Positions 1-9,480 of a DNA stretch of 64,000 nt are shown piece after piece; position 1 is the first letter of the stretch; the number at the start of each line of letters is the position of its first letter. The position numbers were made by a program, and so were the translations under genes. Location: the NCBI GenBank assembly GCA_038030265.1, contig CM075939.1:52805253-52869252 (forward strand). Direction: 5' to 3'. This stretch comes from Corythucha ciliata. Taxonomy: Eukaryota; Arthropoda; Insecta; Hemiptera; Tingidae. The notes below the pieces were generated by a model. It saw nothing but the letters and a program-made list of their open reading frames with translations, ran no database searches and was not told the DNA's origin.

Positions 1-845
1 ATCAGCGAGTTGGCGTTTTCTCATTTTCAGCTGTGAACTATCGTTTTCTTCTCAATTTTAGCAGTAAATTATCACATTTTCTTAATTTTAGCTGCGATTT
101 TTAGCGCTTTCGCTCGATTTTATTCGATCAATTGTAATTTTTCATACCTCAGCTGAGTTTTCCTCCACTCTTATTTAGACGCGAATTCGCGTTTTTATCT
201 ATTTCACCCTTGAATTAGCGCTTTATCTAAATTTTAGTCCCAATTTTGCCCCGAGAATCCATGAGTTGGTGTTTCTCCCTTTGATCCGTGAATTTGCGCT
301 TTTTCTCAATTTTGAATGATACTAAATTGTAGCACTTTATCACAATTTTAGCTGTGAATTAGCGTGTTTCTTGTTTTTTAAGACGCAAATTCGAGTTTTT
401 CTCTTCTTCATTCTTGAATTAGCGCTTTCCTTATAGTTTAAGCTGAGAGAATTAGGGTTTTTTCCTCATTTCAGTCCTGATTTTGCCCCAACAATTCGTG
501 ATTTTAGGTCCGTTCCATTGTTTTGCAATAGCTAGTGGCTACAATAGTGTAGAAAACCATGTGATTGTATTGACTTATTCTGAAAAATTGAATGAAACTA
601 GATGATTTTCTTCAAAAGTGTAGCACTCGCGAAACAATGGAACGGACTTTTGCGTTGTCTCAATGTCAGCTGAGAATTAGCGCTTTTTCTCAATATCAAC
701 AGCCATAAATTTAAGCAATTTTTTTTCAATTTCAGCCGCGAAGCAGCGATTGTTTTTTTCAATTTGACAATTGAGTTTAGTCATACTTTCTCATCTTATC
801 TATACTTTAAAAAATCCCGCTTTTTTTATCTTTAAGCAATTCAGG
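1..845 (+). repeat. Diverged A/T-rich minisatellite, family I
   Basis: Loosely phased units of about 28-45 bp, each a variant of GCGAATTAGCG followed by TTTTTCTCAATTTTAGC. Units differ by perhaps 20-30 percent and by length, so the array looks old or under relaxed homogenisation. The same unit fills much of 4855-6900 and 15540-17220, occurs in reverse orientation at 26455-26900, and starts again at 63880. No open frame or promoter signal is visible. A MITE at 507-648 interrupts this array. Confidence 0.8.
507..648. mobile_element. Small inverted-repeat element (MITE), long copy
   Basis: Terminal inverted repeats GGTCCGTTCCATTGTTTTG on the left and CGAAACAATGGAACGGAC on the right enclose about 100 bp of A/T-rich DNA. 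The same ends flank a 50-bp version at 10169-10218, so this is a family. No coding capacity. A TA dinucleotide precedes the left end; the right flank has mutated or differs, so the target duplication is unclear here. Confidence 0.75.
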
Positions 846-3800
846 GGCACCAACCAAACGGTGGCCCGGGGTGGTCCAGCCCCCCTCGCCCCTGCCACGG
901 TACGCTAGAGGTTCTACAGACAAATATTCCATGTAAAATGTTACAGAACGTTAAATTTAAGGAAAGTTAACGCTCTTCAGCTTCGAAATTTAATAACAAA
1001 TATTTGTACAGTGTATTTGGATGGCTAAATTTACTGGTTAACAATTTTTTCAGTTCTAATAGGTACCGAGGTACTGCCCTTTACCAACGTGCATTCGGGC
1101 AAAATTTCAAAGGATTTTAAATTTTCACTAAAATTATTCTTCACATCGAACGGGACGCGGGACGTCTCGCGAACCACGCGCACCCCTAATAAGGTCCACC
1201 GCTGAGTGGCAGATGCGAGCCGACGAATTGGCAAGTGGTTGCCCCTTGAATTTGCCTAAAATGAGTGTTTTGCGTTGCCTCTGGTCAGCGTATTGGAGAA
1301 ATTAATAATGTCTACCGCGGATCGTTTAGCAAGAACCCTGAGGTCCAATACTCGGTGGTGAATTACTCTGGAACGGTCATCTCTAAGGCATGTAGTAACA
1401 AAAGCAGGAAGCCTCTTCAAATTATGCCATGCCCGTTATATCCCTCCCTGCCAACTAAAAACAGATCTCTTTTTTTTTTCATATCTGCCGCTCTTTTGCC
1501 AGAGTATTGATTTAATGTTTGTTATAGACGTGTACAGAACGGCTTCACAAAAGCGTACAACCAGCGTATCACTAAACTCAAATTGTCATTTTCCAGGGTC
1601 TGTTGTTGGCGGCTTGCGAGGAAAGGGGAGAATCACGTTTACAAATCGAGGAAAAGGAGTTTAGCCGCGCTCGTGAGGGATTAATAGGTAGCGCTCAATT
1701 ACCTATCGGCGAGTGTAACTCGTATATACACATTTAATGGATAGTTTCTCGAATTGATTGATTAGCGTGAGGATGGGTGGTAAATTGGTAAACGGGGTGT
1801 GGTGAATTGTGATGAGTTGGGATTGTGCTACGAAGAGTGGTGGGGTGAATGATTCTCTTAAGTAATCAGAGTAAAGGCTTTTTTAATCTTATACCACCCC
1901 TTCCTTTCCACGGCATAGTAAACCTTTCTTTCAATTTCGAATTAAGACATTTTATGGGAAAAAAGTGAAACAAATATTTTTTAAGCTCTTCAAAAACCAA
2001 TCTTGAGGTCGAATGAAAATTTCGGGAATTTGTGAAAGGGGTAAGGAAAGTAAAATTGAAAATAATTTCATTTTTCCTCTCTTCGTTGTCATATCTTTAT
2101 TAAGTTTGTCTTTCTACTTTATTGCGTAAAATTACCTGCCAGACTTGTGTTCCCTTCTCTCGCGGGTACAGCTACAAATTTATCTAACAAACCCTATTCC
2201 GCACACCCGGTGTGGCACCTCCTTCGAGAACTTTGCATTCCCCAACCTGTCGGCGTCGATTCCACGCGAGAACTAACCCCCATCCCCTTCCTCCTCGACT
2301 ACCCCCCCCCCACACTATTTCACACTATTCACGCACTCATAACTTTCACGGGATTTTCATTCTAAGGCATATAGCAACCCCCGAACCCCCCTCACAGCCA
2401 TCAATTCCCCACCAAGGTTGGGTATACGCATACTTGAAATTCTCCTTCGGGTTTCTAGAGATCCGCTCGGTTGTGGAGAACCAGAACTATAACAGAACTG
2501 AGAGGGAATTAGAGCGGGTAAATAGAGGGGGATTCCTCAGTGATTCGAGAAATTTTAGTAAATTGACCACCGTTGGAGATCACCATTGGAGAAATTGTTG
2601 ACTACGACATCCCCATCCCACCCACCAATAAAGCTGTATTACTCCGTTACGGGGGCGCTCTGTTGGCGGTAAAAATGTGGAGCATCGGTTTCTTCCTATC
2701 GTGATACACCCTACATAGTCTGATAAAGGGAAGCCTGTACGAAAAGGGTAAATTCAATTTTGACCCTTTCAATAGTTCAATAGCCTAATTTTGTTTGTTA
2801 CAAATTCTTTTCCTTTTAGGTTACTTAATTTCATCAAAATACGTGACTTGTAAAACAACTAAGTTTCCCTTTAGGATACTTTTTTCTCATTAGCTGAGGC
2901 GGATTGCATTTCAGCTAGATAAAACCCACGGAAATCATTTTGAATCCTCGAAAAGGTATAACTGAGGAGGTTCTTAGTAGAAAATATAGGTGTTAGAAGG
3001 GACGGGGTAAAGTAAATTGTTTTCTGTCGCCTTTCAGGGGTGAAGGGAAGGGAGGCTTAATTGCTTTACGCAACGAAAAACATTAGTTTTCACCGAAGCT
3101 GAGGTGGAAACCTGAGGATTTTACCTAACTGATGCGGGTGGGGGGAAAGTAAAGAATTACGCGGGAATAAAAGAGGGAAAATAAAAGAGCTCGTCCATCC
3201 TTTTCCTTTTAGCAAAAGTGACTCTACTCTCCGCCGATACGACTCTGTATGGTCTCCAGCAGTTCCTTCAGTATACTGGAAACAGGTGAAATCCCTGGGA
3301 GACGGAACGAGAGAAAGGTTCTCATGGCTGAGTAAACTTAATGAAAATACGCCCCAGAATTAATTGGGGAATTAAGCACTAAATAGACTAATATTACTTG
3401 TGAATGGATTTGCTATGAAAAAATGTCTTCTCGTCTCCAATTTTTATATTTCTTCCATTTAAAAATAGTTTTTTCTTTAATTTTGTTGTTGTTGTTGTTG
3501 TTTTTTGTTTGTTTTTGTTTTCACCCTTTTTCCTTTTGAAGAGCACCCAGCGGTGCCACGAAAATCCGTGATAAGCGTCTCTCACTTTTAGTTTGCTCAA
3601 GTTCTCTTCAAAACCTCATGCATAAAGCAACAATATTGTTGACAACGGCACTCGCCCCCTCCCTTCTCCCGTAACTCACTAGTAGCACTCACACGGTAAA
3701 ATTACTTCTCAAGTTATGTCGAGAGGATTTCTTTTGGCGGTATAATAATTATATTTCCTTCAAAAGTTACTCATTATTGTAGAATCTATTGTGTTTGCTC

Positions 3801-4327
3801 CTTTCATGACCGCAAGAGTCCTCCCCCCACCCCCCGGATCAGCTCATACAACCTCCTTTACGGTACTAAATTTTACATTAAAGAGAAAGTAAAACCAAAA
3901 CGCGTGCGTTCAACCCCCCCTTTCAGTGACGCAAGTATAGTCAGGCGCTCGTAAACCCACCGCAACCGGTGACTCAGAAATGTTGCCGTTTGGGAAACGA
4001 GGAAAGCTATCAAGAAGTTTAGTAATTCCTGAAAATCGCCCATTTCGCTTTCCCTTTCTCTGTACTCTCCTTCTACGACCCTTTAAGTCCGGTCATTTTC
4101 TCGCTTTCACCCCTCCCCACCATTCGTATTACAATGGAGAACCACTCTCCCCCTTCCAAAACCCGTAACACTACTGTGACAGCCCGTTCGTGGAATGGGC
4201 GAATAATGGCAGCGAGTCAAACCCCTATCCCGCTTCTATTTTGTATGCTAGTTAGACTTGGAGGATGAATTCGTATTCTATAATAAATAAAGAAAGGCAA
4301 TCCTGAGACGCCATAGGTTCCCAGTAT
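846..4327. other. Gene-poor stretch
   Basis: No exon, RNA gene or recognisable element could be supported. It holds short open frames without family features, a GTT microsatellite near 3486-3503, and several C or T homopolymer runs (for example around 2303-2312). I regard it as intergenic or very decayed repeat DNA. Confidence 0.5.
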
Positions 4328-4490
4328 GCAGGGCTGGGCAGTAATTGAATTGCATGTAATTCAATTACAATTAGTAATTGGCAATTTGTAATTGATAACA
4401 ACACGCCATTGTAATTGATAATTTGTAATTAAAAGCACTTTTTCGAAGTAATTTGTAATTAACAATTACCAATTACATTTCCATCTTCAG
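4328..4490 (+). mobile_element. TAATTG-rich terminal piece of a hAT-like element
   Basis: Begins CAGGGCTGGGCAGTAATTG and continues with many TAATTG/CAATTA words. A mirror-image piece ending TTTGCCTACCCCTG lies at 17517-17684. CAGGGNTNGGCA ends are typical of hAT-type elements, but no transposase and no 8-bp target duplication are visible. The two pieces sit outside blocks A and B respectively, so they may be the left and right ends of the element whose body is those blocks; this is inference. Confidence 0.4.
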
Positions 4491-4615
4491 AGCCAATATT
4501 ATTACTTCGAAAACTCAGCGGGTACTATTTCGCGCCTTACTTGGAGCTTTCCGAGGAGTTTTTGCATGAAATTCTCTGAAAAAAAAAAGAGTTTCAAAGC
4601 AATTATGACACGAGC

Positions 4616-7031
4616 GATATCCTCGAGCTTGGGGTTGCCAATTTGAAATTTGAGAAAAACGGTACAAAAGTTTCATGGAAACCCCAAACCAGTGGCATAA
4701 GTAGGAATTTGTCTTGGGGGGGGGGGGATCAGATTGAAATCTCGTAAGGTTGAAAGGAGGCGGGTAATTTCACATTTTAGTCATCATTCCACCCAGCCAG
4801 CACACTCTTGAATCTGGACATCTTGTTGGCCTCATCATAGCCTCAATCTCTCAGTTAAGGGCGATTTTTGGACTCTACCCGCAAATTAGCGCTTTTCTCA
4901 ATTTTGGCCGAGTGTATCGTTCTTCTCAATTTCAGCCGCAGATTAGCGGTTTTGCCCCACCCCCTTCCATAGCCATCAATTTGCGCATTTTCTCAACTTT
5001 AGCAGCAAAGTATCGTTTTTATATTGAGAGCGATGTTTCTTAGTTATCCACGTTTTCCTCAATTTCAGCAGCCTATTACCGATTTTTTAATCTTTATACC
5101 AGGGGATTAGCAATTTTCTCAGTTTCAGCTGGAAATTAACGTTTTTCTTTAGTGTTTTCCTCAATATTAGCCGCAAAATAGGGGGACTTTTCACGAATTA
5201 CGATGTTTTTGTTCACCTTACGCAATGCATGAGCGATTTTCCTCGGTTTACTCGGGAATTAGCGGTTTCTTCACCTATTGCCACAAATTGGCTTTTTTTT
5301 TTTTCAATTTCAGCCGGAAAAGCTGCCTTCAGAATCCGCAAATTGGCGTATATTCAGTTTTTGGTGCAAATAAGAATTTTTCTCAATTTCAACCGCGAAT
5401 TAGCGCTTTTTTAAAATTGTAGCGGCGACGTGTCGTAGCGTTTCAAACCTGTGAATTAGTGAATTTTCTCAATTTCAGTCACAAATTGGCGTCTGGCGCA
5501 ATTTCAGCTGTAAATTTGCGATTTTTTCCATTCTTTGCCGCGAATTAGCAATTTTTTCAATTTTTAGGCTTAAAAATAACCTTTCACTTAATTTTGACCA
5601 GGCTGATTATTTTATTTTCTAAATATTACCCGCAAATTAGCGGGTTTTCACATTATACCACCGCATTAGCAATTTTATAAAACTTTTATAGATATAGATT
5701 ATTGCTTCTTTTCAGTTCTAGCCGTGAATTAGCGTAATTTTTATCATTGTACTATAGCCATGCATGAATTTGCAATTTTTCCGATTTTAGCCACAAAAAT
5801 GCCTTCAGAAGGTACGAATTTAAATTATAAATGAAATTTTTTTTTTCAAACCAAAAATGTACATCTATCCATCATTTTCTGTCAAAAAATCATCATTTTT
5901 AAATTATAAATTTCACGACACTTAATTCGTGAATTATTGATGTTTCTCAATTTTAAGCGAATTTTCGCTTTTTCTAAATTTTAGCAGCTTGGTAGCATCT
6001 CCATGCAACCCGTGCATTATCTACTGGATTTTGTCAATTTTTGCCAAGAATCGGCGTTTGACTCAATTTAAGCTGCAAGTTAACAATTTTTCCCATTTTT
6101 AATGAGCATTAGCACTTTTCCCCCAATTTGAAGTGAAAATTAACGTTTTTCTTTATTCTAGCTGCGCTAATTGGTGATTTTTTCAATTTTTGCCGCGGAT
6201 TAGTGGTTTTGTTCATTTTATATCCGCGAATTAACGTTTTTCCATAACTCTATATGTGCATATTGCAAATAAGCGATTTTTCCCAATTTCAGTGTGAAAT
6301 AGCGTTTTGTGTGCGCTCCTCGATGGTGTAATGGATACAATGCTCGCTTCGTAACTCAGCGGGCCTGGGTTCGAATCCAGCCATTGCCCATTACACTATA
6401 AGGCTGCGGCGAGCTGTGACACGGCACACTCGGCTTCGTGTGGGCATTCCCAGTGGTGTGCCTTCAACAAACCGCGCACCGACCGAAACGCCCGCGTAGT
6501 ACGGGTGTGAAGTGCACAGTTAGATCTGGGTATGGCGTAGAAGCCTAATGGAGGCTTAGGCGCCTGCCGGGTTCAAAGCCCGGCGCCCCCGACAAAAAAA
6601 AAAAAATAGCGTTTTGTGTTAATTTTGCGGCATCCTATTCCCTTTTTCATACGCGAATGGGTGATTTTACGCCATTTCAGTTGTAAATTTGCCATTTTTG
6701 GCCAATTTTAACCTGAAAGCGTCTTTTATTTGTCAATATTATAGCGAGTTTCCTCAACTTTACACAAAACTTTTTGCGTTGATTTTCACAATTTATTCGT
6801 AGAATGGCCTCCATGTAGCGGGAATCAGCGATTTTTTTCTTAATTTTAGTCTGGACGTTGCATCGCTAGACCACGAATCAGCCATTAGCGAATTAGCCAA
6901 ATTAGCAAACCATGACTATCCGGGGTTCCCCGTGACAGTTCGCAGGCTGGGATGTGGGGCAAAATTAGTCAAATTAGCAAATTTGACCCCGGACATTTCG
7001 CACCCCTACTCATGCGACGCATTTGCCATCG
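4616..7031 (+). repeat. Large duplicated repeat block, copy A
   Basis: Nearly colinear with 15298-17390. Homology begins at GATATCCTCGAGCTTGGGG, passes a CCAGTGGCGTAAGTAGGAAT-like motif followed by a long G run, then about 2 kb of family I minisatellite, and ends after GCGACGCATTTGCCATC. Visual identity is well above 90 percent with scattered substitutions and small indels. The only large difference is a SINE at 6312-6606, present here and absent from copy B. No protein is encoded; the short open frames in both copies are coincidental. The block is either a large non-autonomous transposon body or a segmental duplication. Confidence 0.8.
6297..6619 (+). mobile_element. tRNA-derived SINE with target-site duplication
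   Basis: The body is 6312-6606. Its head resembles a tRNA gene, with RNA polymerase III A box TGGTGTAATGG (6324-6334) and B box GGTTCGAATCC (6368-6378). Near the 3' end a second A-box-like TGGCGTAGAAG (6533-6543) and B-box-like GGTTCAAAGCC (6570-6580) suggest a second tRNA-like unit, followed by an A tail of about 15. A 16-bp duplication AAATAGCGTTTTGTGT flanks it (6297-6312 and 6604-6619). The uninterrupted sequence exists once in block B near 16984-17000. A diverged relative lies at 27012-27197. Non-autonomous; mobilised by some LINE. Confidence 0.9.
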
Positions 7032-7074
7032 GTATCCAGTGAATGTGAGACTAGTTTCAGGATTATGTTCTTCC

Positions 7075-9202
7075 GGTTAATTATTTCCTCGACCCGAACA
7101 ACAGCAGAATTGCTGCGACACCTGCCTGTCTCGGCAGTGACGGAATACACGCGAATCTACAACGAGTGTCTACACCTCTCGCACTTCCCAAAACCCTGGA
7201 AGCACGGCCTCCTCACACTACTACCTAAAGGCACGCACCGTGACTCGCGAGACCCGAACAGCTACAGCCCGATAACACTCTTGTCCGTAGAAGGCAAAGC
7301 GCTAGAGAAACTAATCCTCAACCGCTTAGCACCAGCTATCTACCGGGAATGCCACCGCTGGCAATATGGCGGCATCCCAGGTCGCTCCACTGACCAGGCG
7401 GCACTCGCCCTGCGGTCTCACGTCGTCAGCGCACCAGACCGCATCGTCGCAGTCATTTACTATGCCATAGCTGGAGCATTTAACTCTGTTTGGTGGCCGG
7501 CCCTGCTCCAAGCCTTCCGTCAGAGCGATATCCCCTGTAACTTATATGGCCTTCTGCGAGACTAATTCGCGGACCGCAGTGTCACACTCACGAGCGGACC
7601 AACTTCGGTCACCCATCAAATTACAAGTGGCTGCCCCCAGGGTGCGGCCACCGCCTGCCTCGCATGGGGACTTGTATTCGCCCCGCTCTTACACCTCATC
7701 GAAGCCGCTGGCTACTCCGCGATCGCCTACGTAGACGACCTCGCAGTCGTCCTGAGTGGATGAAATCACATCCACCTGGTGTCACCAGAACCGACTCACT
7801 ATCGCGTATGAGAAATCCCATCTCAGTCTCTATCGAGGGACCTCTCTTTTCCCTCGCCAACGGTACATAGCCCTGCCCCACAACCAACAACGCCTCAGCA
7901 TCACGACCGCCGTCACTTACCTGAGGATCGTCCTCACACGAGACCCACGGCCATCCCTTCATCTCGCCCACCTCGCTTCTACCATCAGCGACACCTGTTC
8001 ATTTGTGCGAAGCATCTCTGGACAGGGATGGGGAGCGTCCTTCCTTACCCGACTCCGGTACTACAAAACCATCTTCCTGCCCCGCATTGCGTATGCGTGT
8101 GTCGTGTGGTGGCCCCAGGCTAAACCGAGCGACAGGCGAAAACTAAGGACGATACAGCGCCAGTTTCTGCTAGTAACCCTCAGGGCATACACTACCACCG
8201 CTCACGCCACCCTCCACGTTTTGGCTGGGGTACTGCCCCTTGACCTCGAACTCGACATTAACGCGTCCTGCAGGGCAAAGACGCTTGCTGCAGACATTTA
8301 CCGCCCTCCGTATCTACAAGCCGTTCCACTCGACCTGGATGACGCCAAGTACGCGGAACAGTGCCGCACCGCAGCCACCTTAGCATGGCAAACCGAATGG
8401 ACCAACGCGACAACTGGGCGCCACACCCATGCCATTATGCCATCGGTCCAAGCGAGACTCAAGTGGACACACCTCCGACCCAACTACCCTGCAGTCCAAT
8501 TACTCTCCGGGCATGGCAATTTCAATGCCAAGCTCGCCTTCCACAGGTGCCGCGATGACCCGCTCTGCCCCTGTGACCAACGAGTTGAGGAGGATGCAGC
8601 TCATGTCATCTGAGCTGCCCAATATACGCCGAGATTCGCGCACGCTGGAGAATACCACAGGCACCACACAACCTCGTCAACACCCGTGCTGCCGCACGCC
8701 GGTTTATGGCATTTGCCAATGCATGGAGCCGAATACGTGGTACGTCAGCTACCCTTGCACGACCACCGCAACACTTCCAGCCGCCAGCCTCATCAAACGC
8801 TGCTGCTCCCTCTGACGAGGATACCCAGAGCACTGACGACCAGGCGCCTTCAACACCGCGTCCACACCCTCCCGCCGTGACCTAATCACCTTCCCCCGCC
8901 GCGTGTGTCTCGCGTAACAGCTCGCCGGTAACATCGCGCAACAGTTATCTCACAACGTTATCTCAGGTAACACTCCTCGTCTCACACTACACCAGTAAAA
9001 CTCCCCACCGCCAAGCGGTCCACACCGGTAACGTGTCAGCTTTGACCAGCTGGCACGGCTGACGGGGAGTGAGACGAGGATAACCAGGAATTGCACGTGC
9101 CGGGTCACTTCCGGGTCGTGCACCCCGACACCTTCTGGTCATGTGCCTGAAAAGGCATCAAGCCAGAGCCGGAAGAAGGCACAAACCTGGTTAATTATTT
9201 CC
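7075..9202 (+). mobile_element. 5'-truncated R1-clade-like LINE
   Basis: Body 7089-9188, flanked by the exact 14-bp duplication GGTTAATTATTTCC (7075-7088 and 9189-9202), the signature of target-primed reverse transcription. The element begins inside the reverse transcriptase domain, so endonuclease and ORF1 are lost. About 500 bp of GC-rich 3' untranslated sequence follows the coding part and there is no poly(A) tail. GC content and codon usage are clearly higher than the surrounding A/T-rich DNA. Confidence 0.85.
7089..8900 (+). pseudogene. R1-like reverse transcriptase, decayed
   Basis: Reverse transcriptase of a non-LTR element, which would copy its RNA at a nicked target. The first frame carries the NSYSPITLLSVEGKALEKL and AIAGAFNSVWWP-type motifs of the R1 group; an in-frame TAA at 7563 interrupts it, but the same frame goes on through SGCPQG and the catalytic YVDD (7728-7739). 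A stop and a frame change near 7756 lead into a long frame to 8613 with the R1-type thumb and the C-terminal LSGHGNFNAKL motif followed by CPC...H, the start of the CCHC zinc motif. A TGA replaces the residue after HVI. At least two nonsense changes and one or more frameshifts make it inactive. Confidence 0.85.
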
Positions 9203-9480
9203 CCTCTGTGCAGTTTGACTGGTCACTGAGGGCAAATGCCCCAGGCAGACGGCGGCAGACGATCATATTCGTAATCATCTCCATAGAACCTTTCGAATGA
9301 GACCAGTTTCAGGACTATGTTCTTCCGGTTTAATTCATGTCCCAAATTAAGGACTTTAATTAGGTAGCTATAAAATTCCCCCAGATACGGCACGGCAGAC
9401 TCCCCGGGCTAGTAAACAGGAGATCATAATCTATCATTTTGCACAGCTTTCATGACTATGTTCTTCCGGTTGAATGGGAC
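9203..9480 (+). repeat. Degenerate tandem repeat of about 145 bp around the LINE target
   Basis: The phrase TTTCAGGAYTATGTTCTTCC, followed by GGTT, occurs immediately left of the LINE (about 7053-7078), again at about 9306-9333, and a third shorter version (CATGACTATGTTCTTCCGG) at about 9452. Ignoring the inserted LINE, the spacing is near 140-145 bp, and intervening segments share short words. The LINE therefore landed in a diverged tandem array. Function unknown. Confidence 0.55.

Noticed and set aside
1..845. CRISPR-like or telomere-like array
   Set aside because: The host is eukaryotic, spacers are not unique, units vary in length and sequence, and no strict repeat is kept.
846..900. Short hAT-like element from AGGGGCACC to GCCCCTG
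   Set aside because: The apparent inverted ends are only 6-7 bp, the interior about 45 bp and no duplication is seen; chance in a GC-rich patch is as likely.
5225..5422. Conserved small protein, since the same frame recurs at 15914-16111
   Set aside because: Conservation reflects duplication of the whole non-coding block A/B; flanking non-coding bases are conserved equally.
6316..6390. Functional tRNA gene
   Set aside because: A and B boxes are present, but anticodon-stem pairing is poor, and the sequence is the head of a SINE with A tail and target duplication.
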